The notes beneath the pieces were generated by a model. That model was not told where the DNA came from. It saw nothing but the letters and a program-made list of their open reading frames with translations, and did not search any database. From the NCBI GenBank assembly GCA_030248215.1, contig JASANG010000722.1:1-64000 (forward strand): a stretch of DNA of 64,000 bases, written 5' to 3'. Every line of letters starts with the position of its first letter. Within the stretch, counting starts at the first letter, position 1. This document shows positions 50,014 to 62,167 of this stretch, piece after piece. Made by a program: the position numbers and the translations under genes. This DNA is from Enoplolaimus lenunculus (Eukaryota > Nematoda > Enoplea > Enoplida > Thoracostomopsidae).

Positions 50014-50056
50014 GCTTATCACCAGCGATAAGCGGTCTCGGTTAAAAACCGAGACC
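50014..50056. other. Two adjoining perfect hairpins
   Basis: The first has a 7-bp stem (GCTTATC, loop ACCAGC, GATAAGC); directly after it comes a 10-bp stem with a 3-base loop (GGTCTCGGTT, AAA, AACCGAGACC). They lie 70 bp after the truncated tRNA-like element. Purpose unknown. Confidence 0.7.
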
Positions 50057-51118
50057 AATGAAAGACTACCGAGACGAGCCATGAAAAGTTTCGGTTTAGA
50101 TCATTTTTGACCACAAAAATTAAAATTTTTAAAATAGATTTTTAATGCTTTTTTCGTAGTCTTTTGTGTTTTTTCAAAATATCTGCTCATTATTTATTAC
50201 GTAACTGTGAAAATTCATAGATTCGTAGCGAACTTATATTTTTCATGCAATACTACAACAATACAGACATGGATTCGCTGAACCTGCGGCTTGTGTCTCG
50301 ATTTCAAACTACCGAAACTTAAAAAGAGACCGAAACCTTCCAAATACCGATGCTTCCCGAAACCGAAATTCCACATCAGCTTTTCAATAGTTATGCATAA
50401 GTTCGGATTTAAAGTGTCAAAGCAGCCACACATCAACTGTAAAACTAATAATGAACGCTGTAACCAAAATAACGGGCATTTGAAAACCTTATTCTACGAC
50501 TCTGAAAAGTTTGAATTGCCGCGGAGGGGTTCGCAAACTTTTATAAAGGTTGGCACTTTTTCATTAAGTTTCCTTATAAAAAATTAGTTTGGGCGGCACA
50601 TTTATTAAATGAAAATTTGCCCGGGAGGGCATACTGTCTTGGGGGCAAAACGTTTCGTGACAACAAACCTGCTTATAGCTTAAATATATTAACGAAAATT
50701 AGTGCAAGTTTTCCTCTTGTATAATATAAGGCAAGAAAAGAAGTATCTATTACCGACAACGGGTGATATCCTGTAAGCATTGCTCGAGTTTAATTTTTTA
50801 AATTCAATACGACCCTAAAATATAAAATATATATTATTTAAAATAAATTTATAGAAGTCGTAAACAAGAACCGTTTAAAACCGGTGTTTTCGTATTTTCT
50901 TTCATAAGCACGACACAAATGTTTTATGTCAGACATTGGCAAAACTCGGCGCATGCAAATGTCATATACACTCATCATACTGTGATTGTTATAAACCGAC
51001 TGTCAAAACAATTGAATTGAAAACCGAAAAAATCGGTGTTGTTTCGACACAAGGAGCACAAGTTGTTTTGATGAAGACCGAAGGAATATTATTTGAAACA
51101 ATATTAAAAATGGTTGAT
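50057..51118. other. Intergenic, nothing recognised
   Basis: AT-rich non-coding sequence without a supported gene or repeat. Confidence 0.45.
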
Positions 51119-51302
51119 GAATGTTACTTTTAGGAGCGTAGTAGTCGCCTACCAATTCCCAAGCCTTAACCTAAGCCTCAGTACGAACGATAAGTTTAAC
51201 GTTAAGTCTATGCCTGAGCAAAAAATAAGTATAAAAAGCGTAATTTTACTCTGTCACTGTGTATTGAAAACCAGTGCGCTACTATAACAGTATTAACATG
51301 GA
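51119..51302. mobile_element. hAT-like MITE, strongly diverged
   Basis: AATGTTACTTTTAGGAGCGTAG at the start and TATTAACATGG at the end; interior CAAGCCTTAACCTAAGCC and GCAAAAAATAAG match the family order. Confidence 0.65.
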
Positions 51303-51523
51303 CAGCACTAGTTGTCTATCATCGTAACCAGAATGCAAACACCGCAATCAACATTTATTACAGGAAAGAACAATTTATACAAGGGAAAAGAAAAGTTTTC
51401 CTAAAAGAAAATTCCTTAAATGCTTTTGATAGGTTTTTCGGCTAAGTAGTCGAAGATGTCCACAGCTACGCGGTGCTTCCGTTGCCCATTGTATATGGTT
51501 TCAACATTGTATGTATGTCACAT

Positions 51524-51674
51524 TGGCCCGTGTAAAGGATCAGACGCGGAGCGTTTTTCTGTGGTGCTGCAACAGTGTAAGCTTAAGCTTTAGACTATTT
51601 TTTGCTAAGCCTTAGGTTTGGTAAAATACGCTTATATATGCAAAAGTTACGGCCGTGTTCTATACATTGGCCGT
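51524..51674. mobile_element. hAT-like MITE, inverted orientation
   Basis: GGCCCGTGTAAAGGATCAG at the left and GGCCGTGTTCTATACATTGGCC-type right end. It mixes a GATCAGGGGCGG-type left end with a TATAGAACAGGGCC-type right end, so it may be a recombinant between subgroups. Confidence 0.75.
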
Positions 51675-52089
51675 GACGTTTAATTTGAAATCTACAGAAA
51701 TCGGAGAACAATTTTTTACGCTTTTTATGGTTCAGAGCTCGGAAGAGGTCGAATGAAACTTTATACGACTGCAAATTTTGCCATTTCACTCATTTAAATT
51801 TTTTGCATGTCATTTTTTTAAATGTTTTGTATATTTTCATTTTGTATTCTCCGTTTGAAATGAGTTTTCATCGAATACGATAACGGAACTTTTTTTTCTG
51901 TTTCTGTCTGTAAAATTTTGACACACTAAACGCTGGCTCTCAGCCAGACTTTTTAGCTTGTAAATGTAGCTAAAGTTCATTGCCTTCAACATAAAGATAT
52001 TTTTCAATTGAGATCAAACAAAACTTTCAAACTTTTACTTTTTCATCAGCCGATCAGTTTTCTATGCCGATTCATCGTGGTAACTGTCA
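51675..52089. other. Intergenic, nothing recognised
   Basis: AT-rich; no gene or repeat supported. Confidence 0.4.
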
Positions 52090-52400
52090 CTAGCGGATCC
52101 AGAGGGAACGCGGGGGGGGCGTGCGCTTCCCCATCGGATCCAGATGGGGGCGGGGGGCGTGCGCTTCCCCATCAGAAATTTATTTGTGTTAAAATGGTAA
52201 GGTCCCAACCTTACAATTTTTTACAATTTTTCCAGCAGCATTTTTCGTAACAAAATGGCTAGGTCCCTACCTTACAGTTTTTTTACAATTTTTCTCGTAG
52301 CATTTTTGTGAAAATATTTTACGGTCCCTATCGTACAATTTGTCACCCTCAGTAAAATTTTTGTTGATAAAATGATAAGGTCCCTACCTTATAATGTTTG
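52090..52400. repeat. Expanded relative of the 3009-3206 element
   Basis: ACTAGCGGATCCAGAG opens it, and a GC-rich block (GGATCCAGA to GCGCTTCCCCATC) is duplicated at 52096-52172. A unit of about 60 bp (AAAATGGTAAGGTCC, CTACCTTACAATTTTT) is then repeated about four times. The single-unit version sits at 3028-3190. The terminal repeats are not present here. Confidence 0.75.
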
Positions 52401-53696
52401 CGTTTCATAATATTTGCTAGTCCCCAGAGAATGTTTGAGCTCTTAATTTAAATATAGTCAACCTAAGGCCGTTGTTGTAACCACAGATTCAAAATTGAAA
52501 TTTGCACAAAAGGCACAATAACAGCCAAACTAGTTTTAGCTTCAACATCAACAACCGAATAGAATAGTACAGACAAACGAAGTTCACATATGGGTTGCAA
52601 TTAGCGAGAGTAAAATAAGATTAGCGAATTTGGCACGTTGTAGACGCACGAATAGCTCGACGGATCCAAAAATGGTTCACTCGATTCTCGAGTAACCTTG
52701 TGAACCAAACCAATCAAAAGATGCTTCATGTAGAATGATTTCAATCGAGTGCATGCGTTAACGTATCGTTTAGGTTCCTTAAATCCCAAACTGTGTGAGC
52801 CATTTTGAATTTTTCTGCATCCCTCCCTGCACCTTCATTCTGTACGGTATGGACTGTAATATTTCGGTTTTTTAAATCTTGTGACCTTTACACTGAGGGC
52901 ATTATTTACAGCGAAAACCTTTCAATATAGAAATATTAAGTTAGTTCAATATTCAAGTGGGGTTTATAGAAGTTTTCCACATTTTTGTTTGTGTATTTTT
53001 GCACGAAACATATTTTTAAATGTTGCCGGAAATAATAAACAGAACACAATTTGGTTTCCCAAAAGGCAAACACGCTAAGTCCTCGGAGAGTTGAGACGGG
53101 TTTTGCCATTAACCTGTCTTCAGTATGCAGCGCACTGAAGCCAAAAAAGCTTCGGTGTGCAGAGCGCTGCCCCTTCAAAACTCACCTAGAGCACTCAATT
53201 TGTGAAATTTGCACTAGAGGGGATCAGATACAGTTGCTGCGGCACATATGTGGCCTAGCACGAGCGGCGATTTAAAGAATTGAATTTGGAACCAATTCGG
53301 AAAACTCTTTGAAGATGATTATTGTAACTTTAATCTGAAACAGAAACTGCCATTATTTATTTGCTCAAGTACTTATTATATAACGCATTATATCATAAAC
53401 TTTGGGATTCATTTTCAGTGCCAAACGCAGCATACTTTATGGTTCACTGCACTGCGACGGACAAAGCTTATTCGTACTTTTAGACTCAAAGCAAATGCCA
53501 TTAATTTAGCAGAATCAGCCTTAAAACAGTGTTCAAGTAACTTTTTAATGTTTTCCGCTTCAAAATGGTTTTCCAAGCTTATATACTCGATCGACAAAGC
53601 CTGGTTAGTCGTGGCCTAAAATTAATTATACCTTCGTCATTTCAATCATAATCGACTGTAAAGATTTAAACTCAATAAAACAAATTGAACTCGAAA
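52401..53696. other. Region upstream of the GPCR gene; one TIR remnant pair
   Basis: At 53117-53172, TTCAGTATGCAGCGCACTGA and AGCTTCGGTGTGCAGAGCG form a compact inverted pair related to the 3009-3206 ends. No exon is seen. The promoter of the receptor gene should be here but no motif is clear. Confidence 0.45.
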
Positions 53697-56600
53697 ATGA
53701 ACAACTGTGTCGCAACGTTGATTCCGTTGAGTTTTTCAAACAAATCACACATGAAAACGATTGACGTCATCGATCTCGGCTACATTTTCCCACTACAGTT
53801 TACCGTCGGAGTCGTGGGAAACTTAGTTTTTCTCACGCTCCTCTACCGAAAGCGACAGGATCAACTCGCATCGGCGCAAAGTCGGCGTCTGGGCCGCGTG
53901 GCGCCGTCAGCGAAAGCATACTATATTTTGTCTGGTTTAACACTTGCGGATTTGTTGTTTTTCTTGACGATATTTCCAGTGAAATTTCGATATTTTGAAC
54001 AATTACGTCATTCGTTTGCGTATTACAAATTTTGGGTTCATATCCATGTGCCAGCAGTGGCGTTGGCAAACTCGTTATCGGCAGTGTCTATATGGTAAGA
54101 ATCTTGTGCACCTTTCTTTTACTTTGCGTTGTATTTTAAAGCATTGGCATCAGGCAAAGCTTACCTATGCCTGAACATGAGCCTAAGACATAACATATAA
54201 AATGTCGAAGAAAAGACTACTACAAGACGAGATCCTATGATGAGCTCTTATAGTCGGTGAAACTAGCAGATACATAAGCATATAATTGTAGATATTTGCG
54301 AGCGCCCAATAAACAACTAGCGCCTCTTGTGCACTTTGTCTTGAATTTACCCTTTAGGTTTAAGCTTAGGTTTAAGCAAAAGACTTTCCAATGTATGCGC
54401 GAAGACCTTCCTAAGTGTTACGAAAGTCAAAGCCAGCCTAAACTTTCTTAACGTTAACGGCAAAGAACGCGCACAGGATCCTTAGAATAGAATTAAATGT
54501 TTTTAAATACAAAGTTGGCAACCGCTAAACGATAATTCAAATAAGACCATTAAATTGATTAACATTTCTTTATTTCTTTTTTATTTATACAGCCTACAGG
54601 GACCAATGTTAATACTTTGAGGGGCGTAACAGTAGTTCAAGCATATTTCAAAGCCTAAGCCTAAAGCCCAAGCTTCAGCGTAAGAATAAGCCTATGACTG
54701 AGCCTAAGGCTAAGCAACTTACTTTATTATTGTCTTACGAAAAATTGATTCGTCGATCAAAGTAACATGGACCCTTTAGATATGAATTAATACATTTAAG
54801 TATTAAGCTTTACTAAACTGCATATATAAACACCTTGCGTCGCATGAACAACTTACTTTTATTTCTGATACCTGGAGGCCCAAGGCGGCGTACAGGTTCA
54901 AACAGCGGGTCGCGATGTTTATGACGTGTAGTTGCAAAAATTACCTAATATCCCTTGTACGTTTATACTTTAGGCTCACCGTGGCGCTAACTACAGAACG
55001 TTTTATAGTCGTACATTATCCGTTGCATGCTAAATCACTACTGCGCACACGATGTATTTTGCTTACCATTGCTATCATTGTTGTTCTTGCATTTGTGCTC
55101 AATTCATACCTAATATTCGGACGAATCGTCGTACAGCATCAACTGTGTGCTCCAGCAGAGCTTAGAAATGATCCCGATTTGCTTACTGGATCTAGCCTTG
55201 ACCAAAATATCCTTTCCAATCAAAATTACACCGGAAGTTCCGATCGTTCAACGTTTTTTAATACTGTTTATTCCCATGCCAATAATTCCAATCTGAAACC
55301 TAAGCGCCTACTGCTAAATTCGTTACAGTCAAACAATAGCATTTACCTTAACTTACATAAATCGACTAGCTATGCCACAAAAATATCAACATCACCTAGC
55401 TATGTCTCTAAAATGTCAATTTCTACTAGCTATGTCATCCATATGCAAAATAACACAATTATTCCAACTAATCGCTTGCAAAATGTTGTGTTGGCCAAAA
55501 CCAACTTGTATACCTATCGTCTGTACCTAAGACTGAGCGATTCAACAGTGCTAAATCGCTACTTTGATACTTGTGTTGTGCTATCAACGGTGTTGATTGT
55601 ATTTATTCCGATGGTATTGGTTGTCACACTTAAGACAGCGCTAATTCGAAGCATTTATCTCAGTTCACGGATTCAAGCTAGACTTCGCCGATCAAGTAAG
55701 TTTCGCAGTCAGCTAAGATGGCAAAGTTCTGTGAGCAGTGCCACCACTAGGGTATCTATGGCCTTACACTGAACCTGTGTCAATAGGAATTCTTCCACGG
55801 ACACAGCAGTTGATCCAAATACCGGGGCATAAATGCGGGTTCTCAACTTATAAAGGCGGATCAAACCACTCGATCGAACGAGAAGTCGCGCCTAAGCGCC
55901 AGTTTTTTTAAAATCACCTATTGAATCGTTTTGCCGGGAACTTCCAGTGAATCCGGCGCCCAACCGCGGGGTCTGCTCCAATGCCAGTGAGACTCACTGG
56001 CTTTGAATTGGTGAACCGCTTGTTTGAAAATTGACGACACAACCGAAATAACTATATTTGAGCTGCAAGCCGTTGAGACGCCTGGCTGTAGTAGGAGATT
56101 TGAAATTTTAACTAACTTAAATTTGCTAAAATTTAGCATGCATAAATTTACTTTTTTACTGTGTTGTAGCACTCAACAGATTTTTCCCACTTTGACCCGG
56201 CAACATCCAATTTGGATCTGTAAGCACCCATACTGTATACGTAGTATTAAAGCCATATCGTCTGTTTTCTATGTATTTCAGCAGTATTTTCGCGTAACCC
56301 CGAAACACGCCTGACACTAGTGGTAATGACAATGATAACGTCATTTGTTGTGTTCAACTTACCATCCGCTATCGTTCATTTATTCGATTTATACTTCCGG
56401 TTTCAAAACGCATCGCCTGCAGTGTACACTGCAGTGAAAATTTCGAACATTCTCGTCGCTTGCGGCAAACTTATGAACTGTTTTGTGTACTGTTTCGCGA
56501 CTAGACATTTCCGGCGTCGAATTGCGACGCTATTTCAATCGAATTCAGCCGCTTTAGCTCGAGGGGGCGGAAGTAGTCTCACCGGAACCGGAACCATTGT

Positions 56601-57171
56601 TGCTCGGTTTCGGTCGACTTATTATCGGCATCGAGGTAGCGCTGGAACGCTATTGCTTCATCATGCCGCTAATGTTGGATCGAACTGGCGAACGCAGCGC
56701 AATTCTATAGCGCCTGGTGATGTTTCTAGCAGTGTTCGACGGACTAGCAGCCTTCCTCCTGGCAACCTTTACCCGTCGCCGCAATGCAAGCTGTCATCTG
56801 GGACTCGGCCACCCGAACATCAACAGATATTCGCAAAAGACTCTAACGGCACTGGTGCCGGATGCACGAATGGTCCCAAACTATCTTGGGCGTGCAGTAG
56901 AGAGTCTGAGAATCGAAAATCAGTTTGTAAATATCTCAGCCTTCTATTTCGGCGGACTCGGAATAGTACACAATCGTATGCGACAACGATGACGTCACCT
57001 GTATGCCGAGGAAGTAGCGAAGAGTTTGATATGGTTTTGTTGGAAACGTGCCAGCAACGAAGAACCATTGATCGACAGCTTACAAGCGAAAAATCGGCTA
57101 CAGTTGAAACAAAACTGATTCGCTCGGACGAAAATACTATCAGTGTACATTGTGATGATGTGTTTTTGTAA
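53697..57171 (+). CDS. Rhodopsin-class GPCR, FMRFamide-receptor-like, 3 exons
   Basis: Seven-helix plasma-membrane receptor, probably for a neuropeptide; ligand unknown. Exons: 53697-54094, 54974-55695, 56282-57171; phases join, giving 669 aa. Seen: TM1 with the GVVGNLVF Asn; TM2 LADLLFF; TM3 ending SIWLTVALTTERFIVVHYPL (ERF in place of DRY); TM5 FIPMVLVV; IL3 ARLRRSTVFSRNPETRLTL, created by splicing at a strong GTAAGT donor; TM6 FVVFNLPSAI; TM7 LMNCFVYCFATRHFRRR (NCxxY in place of NPxxY). The Cys usual at the start of TM3 is absent, as I recall for insect FMRFamide receptors, which also share the LTVAxTxER signature. Odd: the second outer loop is about 145 residues (182-328) with many Asn-X-Ser/Thr sites, and the tail after TM7 is about 220 residues. 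The start is the first ATG in frame with TM1. A wrong exon 2 end would give a stop, so the GTAAGT donor is preferred. Confidence 0.92.
54335..54380. mobile_element. hAT-like MITE fragment, GPCR intron 1
   Basis: TTTAGGTTTAAGCTTAGG and TTTAAGCAAAAGAC only; no termini. Confidence 0.4.
54602..54775. mobile_element. hAT-like MITE, GPCR intron 1
   Basis: ACCAATGTTAATACTTTGAGG and the inverse GATCAAAGTAACATGGACC, with CCTAAGCCTAAAGCCC between. No clear target duplication. Confidence 0.8.
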
Positions 57172-58774
57172 ACAGGAGTTTGTAACTCTTACGTATCATG
57201 AACTATTTTTAGCAAAGACTATCTATTCTTGTCGTGAAACCGTTTTCTGCGCAGTATAGAGTATTTTTATCATTTGAAACATGGTTCTGGCCAGGTGAAT
57301 GTTATAACTAAAAACTCAGCACATTATCGCATATAATTTTGGCTCTACTCGTGTACCAATTTTGAGTTTAACAACTGCAATAGTTTAGTGAGTTTGAAAA
57401 CCTATTACTAACGGATGTTACTTGCTATATACGTTTGAGAATATGGGCTATGCTTTATAAACAATATGAATGTCAATCAATGCTTTTATCATACTGTCAA
57501 AAATTAAATTTCTTTAAATTGCCATGTTTCAGTAATTTTCAGTACGTTTTGTTCAGTTTAATAGCATCTGTTTAAAGTGTTAAGATTTTAAACGTTTTAA
57601 AATTATGATTCGTAGGGTAGTATACAAGTACCGGAGACCCGTGCCCTGCACTAGATGATACTTTCTCAGTTCTTATAAAAACGCTTAAACAATTTGTTGT
57701 ACGAACATCGCAATCTGCTATTTCATGAGCTGAAACGAAACATTTTGGAAAAATGTGACTTAATTTTTTACTCCAAGTCAGGTATAGCATTGCAAACGTT
57801 TAAAACCTGCAAGTTGTTTCGCATTACACAACCATTATGCTAGCGTTTGGTCGTAAACTATAGCCCACCCGCCACAAAACCAACATTTTAGCATCTGCTA
57901 AAATTAGGACAAACAATGCAATGATACGGGACCGCAGTCCGATGGGGGACAGGGCGCGTAAAATTTTGGCCCCCTAGAAAATTTTTAACCTTGCTTGTAA
58001 GTCAGCGAAAACCCTTGTATATGCGCCCTCCTGAAATTTTTAGAACGCCCGAGCAAGGTGAGATGGCTACGGGCCTGAAAGATACTTCCTGTTTCGATAG
58101 CTATTGCAACGATTTTTCGCTAAATATCTCATTTGTAGACGACGTCTTTTGCTTTTTCGCCGCTACAAAATTGTTCAACATTCCTGTATAATCGCAACAA
58201 TACCACTCAAATACTGTGCAACTAAACCACCCCCCTCTACACCTAGAGTCTGCGAAGATAAAATATTTGAAATTTTGTTGTCACATTTTTCTACACAGAA
58301 ACAACGGCATTGCATACCGCAACATTTTCTCAGGAAACTTTTAATACGTTAATTAAACAATACTCTAGACTATTAACAATATATATACTGGCCGAAGTTT
58401 ACCTAGGCAGATTTGTAAGAAACCAATCTCATTTTAGCTGGTCCATGTATTTCTGCTGAATTACAGGGCTTTAAGGCTTTTAGCTTTTCGGTTTTTACTG
58501 TAGTAAAAACAACGGAAACGGAGAACAGATATAATATTAAAGTGTTAAGTTTAAAAGTTAAGGTTTGTTGCCTTGTCAGTATCATTTTGGCAAAGGCAAG
58601 TATTCAACGGGGTTTCTAAAATGTTATAGTAAAATAGAAAATGTATATGCATATGCGACTAGAATTTTAACATTTTTGAAAATTTGTTTCTGTTTCAAAC
58701 CAAATTTTTGCTGTAGTAATGTAAATAAAACTGAATGATTTTTTAGTAATTTTACACCCAACTTTGAGTAGAAA
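57172..58774. other. 3' flank of the GPCR gene and intergenic DNA
   Basis: No further gene. A segment at 57949-58015 (AAAATTTTGGCCCCCTAGAA, AACCTTGCTTGTAAGTCAGC) matches one at about 13186-13245 in SLC22 intron 1 and is a small undefined repeat. Confidence 0.5.
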
Positions 58775-59023
58775 GCCATATTCACAGGTGCAACTTTTTG
58801 CTGTGAGACTTGGAGGTGCAACCTGCACTTGCAAGTTCTGTGCAAAATCCTGTTTGAAAAACATGGAGCTGCTAATAATTCATTACGAATCATAGCTAGA
58901 AATTTAGTTCACATGTGTGAATAACTATGACAAGTTCACTGAATTTATTGCAGCCGATTTCTCACTGGCTGCAATTTGCAGCTGCAAGTTCTCACAGCAA
59001 TAACTTGTACGAGTGTATAGGGC
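58775..59023. mobile_element. MITE with TTGCAGCTGCAA core, copy 3
   Basis: GCCATATTCACAGGTGCAAC starts it and CTTGTACGAGTGTATAGGGC ends it as the inverse. Interior palindromes as in the copies at 1746 and 38131. The 84-codon frame across it is spurious. Confidence 0.82.
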
Positions 59024-60968
59024 TTATACATAAAAATTTAAGAGTATCAAGTCTTTCTATAAAAAATGAAAACCTGTTCTTTTCTTACGGAAAATCAGTG
59101 TGCAACGAAAGCGGAAACGGATGGCAGATATTTCAGTACAAAAGTTTGAAAGATGTTTTCTTTTTCTTCATAAACAATTAAGGTATGTAAATATTCTTTG
59201 AGCGTTCTAGAATTTTATAGAACTAATAGCGCATGAACCCAAAATATTTAAGGGTTAAACGAATTTTGCCGTTTTAGTTTAAAATGTAAGAATCGCAGCG
59301 TATCTGTATTGAAAATTTGAGTGATTTTGTTTGATTTACAACTAAATTTGAGCTTAAAAATAACGCAAATTTCGGTATTTCTAAACCAGAAACGAACATC
59401 AATTTCTACCGGAAACGGATATTGAGTTACGCTCTGATAGAAACGGATATCCGGTTTACACCTTCCGTTGCTTGCTGTTTGTCCCAAAAAATGTACTAAA
59501 AATCCAAATTTGTTTAAATATTTCGAAGAGCCTATTGACTGTAATGATTAAACAAAATCTCACGTAAGTAGTTGTAATTAAGCCATCTGAACATTTGATG
59601 CGGCTTTAGTCAAACCGAAACCCTGCCTTCTCTCTGGAATAAATTTTTGGCCACTCCGCTTAAATGCATAAGCCAATGCATATAGCGTATATATATTGCC
59701 TAATTGTTTTCACGTCATTAAACGTAACCGACGCTCAAACTAAGGCTGCGAAGGAATTGCAAATATGCGCACGGGGCGTTACGTAAAATCTCTACAGTTT
59801 TTTTGCTGCTGCAATTTACCGAGCAGCAAACACAAGTATTAAAATTGGGTGTGTGTATTTTGTGAATGTAGGTACATATACAAAGGTGTAGCCAGGGGGC
59901 GGTTTCTAAGGTCAAACCTATATGCGATTTTTGCAAAGGGGTTGTTGGATAATTTTTGTCAATTTATAACACAAGAAACCCCTGTGAAATTTTTATAGAT
60001 CGTATCCCTTTTTTCTAAAACTCTGGTTTGGCAAACAGGTGTATACAAGGCTGGGATACGGGCGCAATTTGCCTAAAATTTATGGTCCGACGAACAAACG
60101 CTTGCGTTGTTTAGAACAACCGTTTTACTCTAAAATACCTGTTATCGGAAACGAAATCTTGGTTGCGCTCCCGATGGATGTTGAAAGGCATAGAACCCGT
60201 TAACAATAATTGGTCCTGTAGTATTGTTTCTGTCTACGCCCTGGTTGTCTGCGAAACATATATGCATTATACTTTATATTTAATGTATGTCTAAACTATT
60301 GAAATAAAAACGCTATTTTTAATAATAAAATGTTGCATTGGGATTTGGTTTTGAAAAATTGTAGTGGAAGCTTTAATTTTTAATTTCGTTTGTGTCGGTC
60401 ATAGTTTTTTGTGATTTTTTATATTCATCAAGAGGTTACAGCCTGATTGATTATATACTTTTCCTCGATCAACTGTGTACGATGAGGAAAATCGATTTAG
60501 AAAGAAAAAAACTGCATAAAGCCTTAACGCTAAGTTTTAGCATATTAAGTTATATAATTAAAGGTTAAAGACTGAACAGGTGTCAGACAAAGCATGAGCA
60601 CTTGCCTGCTGAGCGTGGGAGAACAGCGAATGTTTATGATTATGAGGCTGATTTACACTGAAAAAACAAAGTTATGCTTAAGTAATTTACTAAGTCGTCG
60701 AAGTAAATACTTTGTTATGAACCAGCGACATAAAAAGGAAGCTAAATTTTGTTTTATATTAAAGAAGCACAGTCAGCTTTTATAATCTCAGTTAGACTCA
60801 AGTTAATAGAATTCATGAATTGATAGTCTATACAACACATCAAATTTGATCAGAACCGGAGGTGAAACAAACTTAGGTTGGAAATAGAAATATAAAGTTT
60901 AGTTTGCTATAATTATACAGTTGTTTTCATCCTTGTTTGCACTAAAATAATATTTAAAATAGACGAAA
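59024..60968. other. Intergenic; one CCGGATATCC/GAAACGG repeat fragment
   Basis: At 59390-59465 a fragment with GGAAACGGATA and GAAACGGATATCCGG resembles the 10979-11099 element. Otherwise nothing is recognised. Confidence 0.45.
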
Positions 60969-61180
60969 GGGCCAATGTAAAGAACAGGGACAAAATAGTA
61001 CTATAAGCATATTTCTATGTCTAAACCTAAGCCTAAGCGTAAGAATGAGCATATTCCTAAGCCTTTATAAACTAAGCCTTAGCCTAAGCCAAACAAAAAA
61101 TTTAGTCGAAAGCTTAAGCTTAAGTACTCTATCGCAGTCCCATAGAAAAACGTTCCGTCCCTGATCTTTGCATGGGCCGA
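60969..61180. mobile_element. hAT-like MITE, GATCAGGGGCGG subgroup, near-complete
   Basis: GGCCAATGTAAAGAACAGGG at the left and CGTCCCTGATCTTTGCATGG at the right; (CCTAAG)n inside. The flanks GACGAAAG and GACGAAGC are a likely decayed 8-bp duplication. Confidence 0.85.
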
Positions 61181-61896
61181 CGAAGCCTTTGAATACAACG
61201 CAAATGAGCCATCTCCATTGCTGGGTGAACTGTGAACTGCACCTCGCGATAATTTTTCATTCATAAAAAATATTATTAATTATATGCATTACTGTGTCTA
61301 TGTCTTGGAATTTTTTGCATTTGTTTTACACAGACACTACTTTTATTTTAACGTCACTTGCCGACGTAGAAACAACATAAACGTTGATTTCACAGCGAAA
61401 TGTTTCCAGGAATTTTTACGTTCTGCAAAATTCGTCTGGAAATTTTGATTCATAGAGGTCGTTGCAGTGTATCCAGGATAGTATTTTGCGGTCGCATATC
61501 TGGGTCGCAGCAACAGAGCTGTGCTTTGCGGCCCCTAAACCTCGTGGGGGGCGAGTAAACAGGGTGCGGCGTTGGAAGACACAACTTATTTTATAAACTC
61601 ATTTGGATTCAAAAATTATGTTTAATGGAGTTTGACAACAAAAACAAGCGTTTCGCTTCTCGATCGTTTCGCTCGCGAAATTTTTCACTTGTAACCGTGC
61701 AGTATGATGCCTTGGGCCCGGTTAACATCGCTAGGATCATATGACACAAAACGAACCAGTTTTTAATTTAAATCACCAGAAATTTTGTTTTAGACGGACT
61801 CGTATACCTGCAGGCATGGACCTGCTTTAGCAGCGGTCCGCTTGTCAGTATTTTAGCGAGTTGGTTTGCGCTTTGACCAGTACAAATCATTTATGG
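61181..61896. other. Intergenic, nothing recognised
   Basis: No supported gene or repeat. Confidence 0.4.
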
Positions 61897-62167
61897 TTAA
61901 CCCCTTCTCCACATTGAGTTGCCTATAGGCAACTCAGCGCAGTGCATATACGTTAAATAATATATATCGCACCGTGTTTAACAATTACAACACGTATACA
62001 TAGTACTAAATCACCACAAGACGTGAGAGCCCCTCGGGCTCGAGCGTCAAGCTCCTATAGCTGAGTGGTGATGGTATACGCCTCCCAGTCCAGTCACTGG
62101 AGTTCGAATCCCAGCATAAAAGTAGGTCTCAGGGGAAATAGAAAATATTCATGTGAGAAAGGGTTAA
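61897..62167 (+). mobile_element. piggyBac-like MITE with tRNA-like cargo, complete
   Basis: TTAA at 61897-61900 and 62164-62167 are the target duplications; the ends CCCCTTCTCCACAT and ATGTGAGAAAGGG are imperfect inverted repeats. TTAA plus CCC-type ends is the piggyBac signature. A tRNA-like unit at 62051-62118 has box A TAGCTGAGTGG and box B AGTTCGAATCC. Its T-arm and anticodon arm do not fold as a standard tRNA, so it is tRNA-derived and not a working tRNA gene. There is no transposase. Confidence 0.85.

Noticed and set aside
55696-55772. Exon 2 of the GPCR reading on to the stop at 55772
   Set aside because: It would end the receptor before TM6; splicing at the GTAAGT at 55696 restores the frame into TM6 and TM7.
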